Assembly (NCBI GenBank): GCA_964036315.1
Contig: OZ038492.1
Coordinates: forward strand, 32,809,783-32,873,782
From: Acanthosepion esculentum
Lineage: Eukaryota; Mollusca; Cephalopoda; Sepiida; Sepiidae
Length of the DNA stretch: 64,000 bases
Direction: 5' to 3'
This document shows, piece by piece, positions 32,451 through 43,190 of this stretch (its first letter is position 1; each line of letters begins with the position of its first letter). The translations under genes were made by a program, and so were the position numbers. The notes under the pieces were generated by a model that ran no database searches, was not told the DNA's origin, and worked only from the letters and a program-made list of their open reading frames with translations.

Positions 32451-33455
32451 ATCATTTGCTTTTTTCAGAGAACTTTGTGAATAACATGTTATTTTACAAG
32501 CGATGCAGAATTTTACTATCTTCTGTATATGGCGGTTTAGTCGTGTTGTGAGTCGTGTGTACATGTGCAAATTTGTCGGCAAAGAAACAAATCTGACACA
32601 CCAGCATGCATATCTGCAAGCTTTTAAACAAAAGTGCCATTTGTGTGAATGCATTATATTGAATATAACTTACAGGTGACTCAATTCGAAAAAAGAAAGT
32701 GACATGTTAAACACAAGAAATGAATATGTCTTTCATGTGAACGTGACGAATGATAAGAAGTTACATTTTAGTTTAGCTTTGATCATGCCTCTCTGTTCAA
32801 TTCGAAAACGCTCGTCAGTTTAAATTCGATCAACGTTCACTCTATGTAAAGAAAGTCGAGCTTATAAAACGTGTCCTATATTGTGGACGTGCGGTTGTCG
32901 TCTTTTATAGCGACTCAGAATGAGAAATGGGAGAGCAGAGTTCGAATTCCAGTAGCGTCCGTTATATTCACTGACACGCAATTACCCTTAGGGAATGTAC
33001 GTAACTATCTCCTCACTTTAACTGTGTTTTAAATAATAGGACTTGTATCAGCAAAAATCATTATTATCCTCCCCTAAATCTCACAATCTAAAACTATTCT
33101 CTTGTTTTAAATAACCCACAAAAGGTTGATAAGCCGTAAGAAACAACTCAGTTAACTGTCAAATTTCTTTTTTCATATTGGGTGCATTCTGGCGTGTACA
33201 TACAACTATGATCGCCATATTGGATGTGCTTAAGGGTAAGCCATGCAATATGGCTTTCAGCAGAAAAACACTGTCTGATAATTGGCAGTAGTTCGAAAGC
33301 TATAGAAAGTCCTGTCGTATTTTTCACAAACGCATTGTTATTCTTAAAATTTGTTAATGTAATATTTACTCGAAAAAAAAGTATTATTTTTACGTTACGG
33401 CTTTAAATAATCCGTTATATAGGTGGAGGGGGCATAATGTATCTGTACATTTTTC
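32451..33455. other. Unassigned sequence
   Basis: About 1 kb, no recognised gene or transposon. Short frames only. Confidence 0.5.
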
Positions 33456-33776
33456 AAAATTCGTAAAAATGAAAGAATGAAGATAACCCCATAAAGTTTA
33501 TTGGAAAACATAGGTAAACAAATAAAGTTTGAATTAAACTAATGATTCCCAACGTGAGACGCATGCCCCACCGGGGGGTCATAGTAATATTTTGGTGGGG
33601 CATACCTAGGATGTGCACCCTTCGGTTTACTGTACCAACAAAATAAGGGGACAATTCGAGAATGAGTTATTAACAGTGAATTGTTTTCTAGTGAGCTCAA
33701 ATTTCATTTTGCATTATTATTTCATGATTCAAATGATCAAAGTATATTAAAGAATAGCTTTCATTCAAATTTACTA

Positions 33777-35754
33777 TCTATATTTCTCATGTTGTCTGTC
33801 TGTGTGTTTGTCGTGGGGGTTGTTACCTCGCCCAGGCCGCATTTCTCACCCGATTTCGATGCGGTTTTCACCACAAGTTTGCAAATGGCTGCCGTAAGGA
33901 CAGGACGGAGCCCGATTTTTGAGTTCGGACTCAGGTTCCGAAAAAATCGATAATCGAAAAAATCGAAAAAATCGATAATCTGCTTACAGAAGGAATGATC
34001 GCATTTCAACCAAATTTGACACCCTCTTAGAGTCTACCATTAGAAGTGTTGTCCAGAAGTTTCATGACCACGGACCCCTAAACGGCGCGGAAAATCGATA
34101 AAACCCAAAAACCGATACGCCTAGAATGCGCCTGAACCGCATGTAGGTTTTTAGCGAAAACCGACCAGATTTATGAGGAGGCCATTGAGAGTCACCATGT
34201 GAAGTTTCAACTTTGAGCGCCCTCCAAACAGAGTTCAAATCGACTATCGGTCAACCATTAAAAATGTTTTTCCGGTTGGGTATTTCCTAAATGCAGATTA
34301 ATTTAAAGTCACGCTATGCGCGGGAAGAAACAGGTCAGTGCATGCAGTGGAGTGGAAGAAAACATTTGACCTCAAATTCTGGAATAGGTGCAGGGGCTTT
34401 GAAATTCGCCTTTTTTATCCCTGCTACCAGGTCCGACTTTGAACCACAAATGACATATTCGACTTTGTCAACACTTTTGCTTTCATCGTCGCATCTTACC
34501 AAAATAAGCACTTCCTTTATTCGCGTCTTCACTGAAAAAAAAACTCGCATACGTGCTGAGTGAAAATGGTTCCGCCCTCAGCAGTCCATTTTCCAATTCT
34601 TTAAACCTTTTCCCCTAGCCCAGGCCGCATCCCAGACCTTGAGGAGTTTTTGCGCTAAAACGGCAGGGCTTCCTCCCAATCTATTTCAAAGCTAATGCCG
34701 GCAAACGGTTAGCGGCTTTTCGTTGTCGCACAAACCAAACGAGCAAACGCTTCATTGCAGCTCCTTTTCGTAGTTCAGTTTTGCTATTAGACAGTTAACT
34801 GCTGTCGCAAGTTACTTTTCTTCTGCCTTTACTACGCGACCCAGTACACCTCAATGTTTCACTACTTTTTAACCTTCAACGCTTCAACGTTTTGGTTGCG
34901 TAACCTCTTCCTACAGCGACGTTTTCGTGCTGCCAGAAAGCACGGCCCATAGCTAGGAGAAGCTTTTTTCCATACCGCTCCACTGCATTTTTAGTTTTCG
35001 TATACAACGAGGTTGCACTGCTTCAGCTTCGGCATCAACTTCTATTCGCATTCTTACACAGCATTTCTACAACCCTTCAAATGGCTCCTACACGACGAAC
35101 ATCCGCACGTCAGCAACTGAAGACCCCTGACACCGTTAACGTTACACATGCAGAACAGGCGACTGCGGAGGAGCACATAATAACTCCGGTTACAGATGAT
35201 CATATAGCGTCTACTTCAACATCTGCTTTGCACGCTTCTGCGTGCCGTGGTGATGACCAACCCGGCAGCTCTGCAAAGGCTGCAAAGGCTGCAAAAGCAC
35301 CCAGGCGAGGCAACCTTAGCAGGCGTTCTAAAAAAGCCTCACCGGCTAAGGGGAAACGGGAGTAGGATTCTATTGAGTGCGCCTCCTTGGGGGAGAATCG
35401 GCTGGCGTCTACTTCAACCTCTGCCTTGCACTCTTCTGAGTGCCGTGGCGATGACCGACCCGGCAGCTTTGCTAAGCGTGCCAAAATACCATGGCGAGGC
35501 AACCTTAGCAGGCGTTCTAAAAGAGACTCTGCGGCAAAGAGAAAGCGGGAGGAGGAAACCGAGGTAGAGGCCTCTTTGAAGCTTTCCAGTCAATCTCAAC
35601 GGAGGCAGTATGTTTTGTCACATGAAACGCTTGGTGAGCGTAACTACCGTTTGTACTGCAAATCAGTTTTACATATTCGTTGAAAAGTAAGAGGAAACTA
35701 ACTAAACGTACGATTTTTGAATCAAGCACGGGCAACGCCGGGCCATGCTGCTAG
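33777..35754 (+). mobile_element. Non-autonomous Helitron
   Basis: Starts TCTATATTTCTCATGTTG after an A and ends GCCATGCTGCTAG before a T, i.e. TC...CTAG inserted between A and T, as Helitrons do. A GC-rich potential hairpin (CACGGGCAACGCCGGGCC) precedes the 3' end. The 1978-bp copy contains two related segments (CTCGCCCAGGCCGCATTTCT at 33829; CTAGCCCAGGCCGCATCCCA at 34615) and a broken reading frame (35081-35683). No Rep HUH motif or helicase is visible. Confidence 0.82.
35081..35683 (+). pseudogene. Helitron-borne basic N-terminal-type ORF with one stop
   Basis: One frame from an ATG at 35081 runs to 35683 with a single in-frame TAG at 35363. The product begins MAPTRRTSARQQLK and is Ala/Ser/Arg/Lys-rich. 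About 50 residues are duplicated: ASTSTSALHASACRGDDQPG...RGNLSRRSKK and ASTSTSALHSSECRGDDRPG...RGNLSRRSKR. It ends ...LSHETLGERNYRLYCKSV. I infer the basic leader that precedes the Rep domain in animal Helitron proteins, because of its place inside a Helitron; no catalytic motif is present to prove it. Confidence 0.55.
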
Positions 35755-36260
35755 TATTTTATATTTCTGCCTTTCAGTTCTCTATGTTTTGAAACTATGT
35801 ATATTTAACTGTCTTTTTGTTTTTTTAATTGTTCTTTTTCATGAACGTCATGGTGTTTGGATGCTTGTTTAAGAGACCAAGTTAATGGCCTATTAACCTT
35901 CCTTCACTTAAACTGCTGTAAAATTTTGAATATGTAAGAACTAAATTATTACAGGGTGGCATCAGAATTTTAGAAATACCAAAGTGGGGCATGGCCCCAA
36001 ATCGGTTGGGAATCACTGATTTAAACACAGGAAAAATCATTCCATATATGCTCTGTTGGTTTCATGCAACAAGTCGAGATATTTACTCCATTTCTGATTT
36101 CTGCAAGACACTTCCTGTTTCCATTAACATCTTGTTCCGGACACGGATGTTAACACGACTTAGTATTTTTTTTAATACTTTGTACAGTAATTTCGTTGCA
36201 CCTGAATGTCCGAGCTGGCACGAATTCTTGAACCAGGATACACATTATTGCGCTTTCTCT

Positions 36261-37317
36261 TAGAGTGTCGTCATTTTCACTAAAAGTTAGGGGTCAATAA
36301 TAATCACTTTTAACGTCTACCTAAAAAGATAAGTGAAAGCTAATTACAAAAGAAAAAGTTATATATAAATTTAAACTTGAATAACATTACATTACTCGCT
36401 GTTGTCCTCATCTTTATGTCCATATTCCCGACGTTCCGTTCGTTGTATGCTCTGGCCTTCTTCGGGTGATTGGAATTTCGAACTAAACCCTTTATATCGT
36501 CCACCGGGATAGATTGTTCTAGTTCCACGTGCCATTCCTCTTCCGGGTGTTGAGTTAAAGAGAGACAGTTGAAGTCTCTCTCTAACTCAACTCTCCAAGT
36601 TTTTGTTCACCACTACAGTATCCGGGTATTGAACTGACATCTCTTTGGGTCTAGTCACTGGATCCAACCAACGCTTTTATCCACTGGGATATATGTCCTT
36701 GAGAAACTAGAACAATCTACCCCGGTGGACGAAATAAGGGGTTCAGTTCGAAATTACAGTCACCTGAAGAAGGCCGGAGCGTACAACGGCCGAAACGTTG
36801 TGAATATGTCAATAAAGATGAGGACCACAATCCGAACAATGCAAATAATGTAAATAAATACCTCATCTCAGAAATATAGACAGATATTGAATAACATTAC
36901 TTTAACATACAAAGAAGTGCATTGATGAATCTTAACGCTAATGGATACAATAAAATGGGGAAGTTATACAGATCATTGCATAACACAATTTTGACTTGCT
37001 TGTTTTTTCATCAGAAAGTGTTATTTTCCTAATTGCTTTTGTCTAGAAAGCACAGGAAATGATTATTTTTTCCCTTCAAACATTGCTTTTCTTACCTGGA
37101 CAGAGGGGAAAATAGAGCCATAAAATTCGCGAACACAGGGAATCAACTGACCATTCAAGCAATTGCTTCTTCTGCATGGGGTGGGGGGAGCTTTCTAAAC
37201 ATCGATCTAGCAAGAATACGCTTGCTATCATAGATCCAGTAATTCTGTCATCCATCGGCCCAATGTCAATCTGCACTGAGCTCACCGTATTCACTCCTTC
37301 AAAGAGAAAACAACCGA

Positions 37318-37371
<54 letters not shown>

Positions 37372-37600
37372 GCACATTGCAGCTCCTCTTGCTATATTGT
37401 CATTTTCATTAAACATCAGAAATCAACAATAAGTACTTTTAACATCTACCCGAAAAGACAAACGAAAGTGAATTAAAAAGAACGAACTGTTTATAACTTA
37501 AAACTTTAATAATATTTCTTTAACATGCAAAGAAGTGTATTGGCTGATGGATCTTAACTCTAATGGATACAATAAACTGGACACGCTGTATCTACATAGA
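36261..37600. repeat. Direct pair of interspersed repeats, one interrupted by SINEs
   Basis: 36265-36390 plus 36901-36960 corresponds to 37398-37580 (ACTTTTAACATCTACCCGAA, CAAAGAAGTGTATTGG, AATGGATACAATAAA). The first copy carries the SINE dimer; the second is uninterrupted. (ATT)n occupies 37319-37370. Confidence 0.75.
36391..36886. mobile_element. Head-to-head SINE family B inverted dimer with 14-bp TSD
   Basis: 36391-36712 is a minus-strand SINE with head (read on the minus strand) CCCAGTGGATAAAAGCGTTG and B-box-like CAGTTCAATACCCGG. 36713-36886 is a 5'-truncated plus-strand SINE (AACTAGAACAATCTACCCCG, core GAAGGCCGGAGCGTACAACG). The pair is bounded by identical TTGAATAACATTAC at 36377-36390 and 36887-36900. 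Confidence 0.85.
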
Positions 37601-37952
37601 GAGCTGTTTTTTACTTATTAAAGAATATATTTTAACTCTCTGAAAAGAAAAAGACTGAATGAAAGAATTTTATATAACTTATTAACATAAATGGATGAAA
37701 CTTTTTGTTTACATTTTCCCTAGAACTTTCTTGTTTAACTATGCGTTTGTGGTAACCACCACCACCACCATTTTACATAGAACATATGCAACAAGCTTTC
37801 ATTGGTTAATCACATTCAATCTAGCTTGCTGATTGGTTAGTTTCGACCAATCAAACCACCCCCACGCGATAGATCTATTTTGGCGCCAACACAGTCGGAG
37901 CCTGTCACGTGGTACAACAAAATTATTTTAAAAAACACGCGTGTGTGTGTGT

Positions 37953-38006
<54 letters not shown>

Positions 38007-38600
38007 AACTTCTCTCGACTCGCTCGTTTTCTTCGTCACTCGTGCGTCTCAACTCCGCTGCCAAAATGGGACTCTTAAAGAACTCCCGTCTTGACTAATG
38101 CAGTCAGTCGTAAAAGAACTTCATGCAAGTATAATTCTGAAATTTTACCAACTTGTACAATACACAATTCCAAACATGCAACAACTCATTCTTCTACAGT
38201 TTAATAATCAATCTATTCGTTATGAGCTCAGGTACAAATATTACCTAGTCTAAGAGACACAACTCTGTCTAACCCTTTCAGTTCACATGCATGTACATCA
38301 AATACAATTGTTATGCTTTCAACCCTACGTTCTGTTTTGTATTTTATACCATGTGCTATTTTACATCAAATATAAATTGCATTGTGACAACCACATTCGA
38401 TGGCGACCTCCAGCATAATGGCATGATCTTTTCCACACTTTTCCTAGACAAAATAAAATAATTGTGGTGGGACTCGCAACATGAACACCCTTCACACATT
38501 CGCGCTACAAATTTGGTGATGCCGACGTTCACCGCCACATATTTGGAAACCTCACCGTTTAGGGGCCGGCTACAAGTTTCTTAGCATTTGCCCCATTCAC
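37601..38600. other. Unassigned sequence with a (CT)n tract
   Basis: (CT)n at about 37957-38003. The two short plus-strand frames running through it are Leu/Ser artefacts. The segment 37830-38560 has a promoter/LTR-like feel (compact GC-rich patches such as TTTTGGCGCCAACACAG), but I could not define ends. Confidence 0.4.
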
Positions 38601-38980
38601 AAACGTTAAATTTAATATCTCATTCTTTCGTGTCTGAGTTTATTAAATGATGACTTATCCTTAATATCCACTGATTTACACGCACGTGTCATCACCTTGT
38701 TTGTTATAGTCACTTCATTTCGGCCGATGCACGTTCCGGCTTCTTCATGTTAGAATTTATAAGATGCGAACTTACCATTAGTATACACTGATTTACTGGT
38801 GTCCTTACTTGGGTTATAGTTACAATGTTTCGACTGTTGCAAGATCCGGCATTCTTTGTGTTAGAAATTAGTAGATGACGACATTATTATTTTATTTACC
38901 CGTGCTTTCAATTGGGTTGGTAGAGCCACAACATTTCACCCGTTGCACAACACGGCCTACTTTGTGTTGGAATTCATGTA
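38601..38980 (-). repeat. Tandem array of a SINE-core-like unit (~110 bp)
   Basis: Three to four diverged units on the minus strand, each with a form of GAAGCCGGAACGTGCATCGG, CCGAAATGAAGTGACTATAA and AAATCAGTGTATACTAATGG. Spacing between TTAGAA words is about 106-111 bp. The core resembles SINE family B. Confidence 0.65.
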
Positions 38981-38984
38981 TTAA

Positions 38985-39180
38985 ACTTAGAAAAATTCAA
39001 TATGTCATATCCTTTTTTGAGTTACGCTGGGGATATGTGATCTTGCATTATCATGTAAGAGAAACACGATTTTAAGCGTTTTTTGCTATAAGTTTTTTTG
39101 CAATACTTCCAGTCGACGGCAATAGTTCTCGGCATTAATAGTTTCGTTTTCATTTAGCACGTCATGGTAGACGACACTCT
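38985..39180 (-). pseudogene. Mariner transposase fragment
   Basis: The minus strand reads VVYHDVLNENETINAENYCR, RLEVLQKNL, a stop, KTLKIVFLLHDNARSHIPSV. HDNARSH is the motif around the second catalytic aspartate of mariner transposases. No ends found. Confidence 0.7.
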
Positions 39181-39182
39181 TC

Positions 39183-39186
<4 letters not shown>

Positions 39187-39245
<59 letters not shown>
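39187..39245. repeat. (GATA)n microsatellite
   Basis: About 14 units, directly beside the mariner fragment. Confidence 0.97.
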
Positions 39246-39654
39246 GTATTGACATTTCCTCATTCGAAATACTACAATGATCTGAAAATAGTTCCATAAG
39301 AAATCTTTACAAGGATCGCTGCTATTTCATGAAGAAAAATACTTGATGCTCGGAAGTTTTTCAAAATTAATTCATTTAAGCTCTTCATTTTTTTATCGTG
39401 ACTATAGTAATATCTATAACAATAAACATTAGAACTGCCGCCCCATTTAAACAGAGTATGTCGAAATATATTGACAATTTTCTATTTAAATGACAATAGC
39501 TTAAAAAGGATCCACAATATTAGATGGCAAGTCTGTGTAAAGATTGCAGAACTACTCAAGTGTGTCTGCATATGACTTCACCACTTCGTGTTTAGGTACG
39601 GTAAAAAAGACGCAGTTTCAGCGGCTACACTTTAAGGCAAAATTCATCCAATGA
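39246..39654. other. Unassigned AT-rich sequence
   Basis: Nothing recognised. Confidence 0.5.
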
Positions 39655-39831
39655 CAGAAACGTAGCACTGACGTGGGTCCCTGAAAGAAAAAGATGAAGT
39701 GGAAGACCAAGAAGGGCATGGGAAAGAACTGCGAATAAGGAGATGGAAGCAATGGGCTAGTGATCTTGGGCGGGATTATGAAAAGGGCTGAGTGGAGACG
39801 TTCGCTGGAGGCCTTATGCTCCACGAGGTAC

Positions 39832-39833
<2 letters not shown>
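39655..39833 (+). pseudogene. LINE 3' coding end (RTE-like, second subfamily)
   Basis: The plus strand reads VALTWVPERKR, stop, SGRPRRAWERTANKEMEAMG, then after a frame change KRAEWRRSLEALCSTRY and a stop. This is the C-terminal signature (GRP+..W+R.. / W+.LVEALC.TR) of an endonuclease-reverse-transcriptase LINE. The stop codon lies at the first GATA unit of the following array. Confidence 0.75.
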
Positions 39834-39925
<92 letters not shown>

Positions 39926-39934
39926 GAACATAAT

Positions 39935-39974
<40 letters not shown>

Positions 39975-40026
39975 TGAACATAATGATAGATAGTGAAGAT
40001 AATAATAGATAGATAATGAACACTAT

Positions 40027-40086
<60 letters not shown>

Positions 40087-40175
40087 TGAACATAATAATA
40101 GATAGATAATGAACAATGATAAAATAGATAGATATGAACATAATGATAGATAGATAGATAGCTATGAACCAACAG

Positions 40176-40220
<45 letters not shown>

Positions 40221-40370
40221 TGAACATAATGATAGATAGATAGATAGCTATGAACCAACTGAGATAAATAGATAGATAGATAGGTAGATAGATAGATAGA
40301 TAGATAGATAGATATGAACATAATGATAGATAATGAAGATAATAATAGATAGATAGATAATGAACACTAT

Positions 40371-40418
<48 letters not shown>
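39834..40418. repeat. (GATA)n array with ordered interruptions
   Basis: About 585 bp of GATA repeats broken by recurring TGAACATAATGA, TGAAGATAATAATA, TGAACACTATGA and TGAACCAACTGAGATA / TGAACCAACAGAGATA segments whose order partly repeats, indicating duplication of multi-unit blocks. Tyr-Leu-Ser-Ile frames on the minus strand are artefacts. Confidence 0.95.
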
Positions 40419-41011
40419 CTGAAATTTCTTCATCTCAAACTGAAATTATAAAACCTTTTTTCCCCGATCCCATATGAAAGTTAAAAGCTTTACCGAAACT
40501 CTTTCTTAAATGATCTATAATACAAAATATCACTGAAAGTCTATATCGGAATTTAGGGACAAAATACTAATAAAACCGCTTTTCTCTTCCAAATCCAATT
40601 ACACAACTGCTAGCCAAGCGGATTCTCTGAAATGGCCAGGCCTCTCCCACGCGCACGTCTCAAAACCTGCTCTTCAAACACCTTTTCGTTGTGGCTTTAG
40701 CCTTTTAACCAGATGGTGGCTTCAGCGACGTTCTTCGAATAATCAAACATGTCTCAAAATCGTCCATTTCCTGCTTGCCTCGTTTGTTTTGCGAAATACT
40801 GACAAAACCTTTGCGCTCAGAAATCGATTAGACATTTTGAACGAACCTTGATCGGTCAACCTCGCCATAATTAGCTGGTTTTGTTTCATCGAATCAGAAA
40901 ACGGCTCTTATTTTCAACAAGGGCGTTATTGAAGTGACAGGAGATATATTCCATAGTCATTTTGTCTAGTATTGCAAAAAGAACAACGAGTATAAGATTT
41001 GAAATTTTATT
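40419..41011. other. Unassigned sequence
   Basis: Nothing recognised, except that TTGCAAAAAGAACAACGAGT at 40974 recurs as TTGCAAAGAGAACAACGAGA at 41257. Confidence 0.5.
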
Positions 41012-41290
41012 TAAAAATGAAAGAATAAAGATAACCCCACAGAGTTTATTGGAAAACATAGGTAAACAAATAAACTTTTAATTTAAACACATGAAAAAAT
41101 CCTTCCATATGTGTTCCATTGGTTGCATGCAAAACGTCTAGATATTACACAATTTATATTCTCTGTAAGACAGTTCCTTTTTCCATTAACACCTTGTTCC
41201 AGACACGGATGCTAACTTATGTTAACTTCCTTGAATTAGTGGGAGATTTTTCTAATATTGCAAAGAGAACAACGAGAATAAGATTTTACA
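41012..41290. repeat. Uninterrupted paralog of the hAT target repeat
   Basis: Matches both flanks of the hAT insertion at 33540-36018, with ATTTAAAC once at 41081-41088. Confidence 0.8.
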
Positions 41291-41739
41291 TTGTGTATTA
41301 AAAAAAAGCATTTTATCGGTTTCTTGATTCTGGGCACGAAGCAAAGTTTTTGAAGGAACTTAATTTTGATATGGGAAGTCAATTTGCACGCAATATTGCA
41401 TATATTAGTTGCATTTATTTCAGTCAATTATCACGGGAAAGTATTGCAGAATCCGAAATTTATTGACTGCCATCAGAAGAAAATACAGCGTCAAATTAAA
41501 ACATGATTTAAATCGGTTTTCTTCTTGTTTTAGTTCTTTCAAAACAAAATCGATGGCGGATTATTCTGATTCGACAATCATGAAGCATCTCCCATTCTTG
41601 TTTCTCAAACAAAATTCATACTGGGAGCAAATAATAGATTTTTAAAGGTTTCAGTTGCACGTTTCCTTCTGGATCCCAACCAGAGACCTAAGGTCAGAAA
41701 AGGTTTCATGACATCTTCCACTGATCATTTTTGTAAAAA
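41291..41739. other. Unassigned sequence
   Basis: A 78-codon plus-strand frame (41409-41645) has no recognisable domain. Confidence 0.4.
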
Positions 41740-42240
41740 ATAAAACCTAAGATCAGACATATTTTATATAGATAAAGCTCTTCGTAATGTGTGAGCTGTA
41801 CTTGTAAAAACAATTTTGTGTATTTCTTTAAGACATGGTCTACCAGGAATCCCTTCAATCAGTCTATCGGAACCTTTTCCAATCAATCCTAGGGCTCCAA
41901 CTGCAACTGGAATTATTGATGTCCTCATGTGTCACATTTTTAGATGCCCACTTCAAGACTCTTGTACTTCGATAATTTTTTAAAGATCTCCAAAGATACA
42001 GTGAGATCTGCAGGGACTGCTATGTCAATAAGAAAGCACATTGTTTTTTTGGTTTTTGTTCACGATATCTAGGCGATTAGCTTTGATTGTTCTGTTTGTG
42101 TGTATTATAAAGTCCCATAAAATTGTAACAGGTATAGGACCTGTTACAATTTTATGGGACTTTATAATACACACAAACAGAACGTAACCGGTCTGGGTGG
42201 TGTTCATACCAGTTTCTTGTAGTTTCCTTTCCCTAAAAGT
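41740..42240 (-). pseudogene. Retroelement C-terminal domain remnant, with a 44-bp inverted duplication
   Basis: The minus strand reads VTILWDFIIHTNRTIKANRL, DIVNKNQKNNVLSYLIDIAV, PADLTVSLEIFKKLSKYKSL. I recognise this HT-R-I-ANRPDI...LIDM-VP-D pattern from many mollusc and cnidarian repeat proteins; the spaced D residues could be PD-(D/E)XK-like, but that is inference. Stops and a local palindrome (42089-42183) break it. Confidence 0.55.
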
Positions 42241-42455
42241 TGCTTATTTTCCGGTGCAGATATTAGCCCACTCTAACAAGCTGAGTTTTATATTCAGTGG
42301 ATGCTAACAGCTTGCAACTGTATATATACTAGTCAAACATATGGTCAATTAGTTTACCCTTCGATATAAATTATGAGGGAATTATGATTATCATTAAACT
42401 CGTTCCTTCGCAGATTACATTTCCTTCTGCGTATTATGTATAGAAAATAAACATT
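42241..42455. other. Unassigned AT-rich sequence
   Basis: Nothing recognised before the SINE tail. Confidence 0.5.
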
Positions 42456-42700
42456 ATGAAATGGACAAAGTCCGACAATTATTTTAAGACATTTTTATGT
42501 TTAACATTCTTTTTATAGATACACGTATTTAAGTAAATGCTCTGTTTATAATAAACAGTATTAAACAACATTTACCGGCCTGAATGTCCGAGAAATTCTC
42601 ATAGAAAATATTCGTCCTCCAACAGGATTCGAACCTGTATCCTATACGGAACCGTCATATAGCCTGAGGTGCCTTTTAACCGATTCGGCAAGGTCGAATT
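42456..42700 (-). mobile_element. tRNA-derived SINE, family C
   Basis: The 3' tail on the left (GAAATGGACAAAGTCCGACA) is followed by TTTATAGATACACGTATTTA, TTTACCGGCCTGAATGTCCG and, on the minus strand, the tRNA-like head with B-box CAGGTTCGAATCCTGTTGGA. Only this locus has a lone (non-dimerised) copy with both head and tail. Confidence 0.82.
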
Positions 42701-42712
42701 TACTGCTTATTT

Positions 42713-43190
42713 ACTGATCAATGTTGGCTGGAAGGTAGTTCCACAGACGAGTAAAAGAAACTGTTAGCAAAGAACTTACGTTTAAATCTAGCTAATTCAA
42801 CGGTAAAATAATGAGACCTAGTTGCCAATCTAGTACTGCGCTTAACTTCATAAAATTCTAGGTCCCATAGAGCAAAGTTCATTAGAACAATTACCATGAA
42901 AGTATTTATAGAAAAGGCATAGGGAAGCTACATTACATCGGTGAGAAAGTGACTGGAGTCAAGATTCCAGGTGAGAACCAGTAACATTGTAGATTCTTGT
43001 TTGGGTGTTATGAAGAATCTCTAAATATATATCAGGAGCGCCAGACCATATATGGCAGCAATATTCAATGCATGGACGAATGGTAAACTTATAAATATGT
43101 AAGATAGATTATGTAGAGAAAAAATGTCCCACGCTCCTCAAAACCCGTAATCTACTGATCAAAGTCCTTGTTGCCGGATGTAGTGTATCG
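42713..43190 (-). pseudogene. CR1/Jockey-type LINE 3' part, copy e
   Basis: The minus strand contains SILHIYKFTIRPCIEYCCHI, WSGAPDIYLEILHNTQTRIY and LCLFYKYFHGNCSNELCSMG, the same order as copy b. Multiple stops further on. Confidence 0.8.

Larger units (their letters stand above)
33540..36018. mobile_element. hAT-type non-autonomous element hosting a Helitron
   Basis: Ends TAATGATTCCCAAC (left) and CAGTGATTCCCAAC (right, read inward) match hAT-style terminal repeats; ATGCCCCAC recurs subterminally on both sides. The 8-bp flanks AATTAAAC (33532-33539) and ATTTAAAC (36019-36026) agree at 7 of 8 positions, the target-duplication length of hAT elements. Without the Helitron the element is about 501 bp and non-coding. 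Confidence 0.82.
33456..36260. mobile_element. Old interspersed repeat containing a hAT insertion
   Basis: 33456-33539 and 36027-36170 are the two halves of a repeat whose uninterrupted paralog is at about 41012-41216 (shared GAAAGAATGAAGATAACCCC, then ATAGGTAAACAAATAAA, then AACATCTTGTTCCGGACACG). The interrupting DNA is the hAT element. The family of the outer repeat is not recognised. Confidence 0.75.

Noticed and set aside
37076..37375. A poly-Asn frame on the minus strand.
   Set aside because: Reading of the (ATT)n microsatellite at 37319-37370.
37830..38600. A possible LTR with a primer-binding-like TGGCAGCGGAG on the minus strand near 38064.
   Set aside because: No TG...CA ends, no second copy and no adjacent gag or pol sequence in the right orientation.
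39776..40321. A 181-codon Tyr-Leu-Ser-Ile frame.
   Set aside because: Reading of the (GATA)n array on the minus strand.
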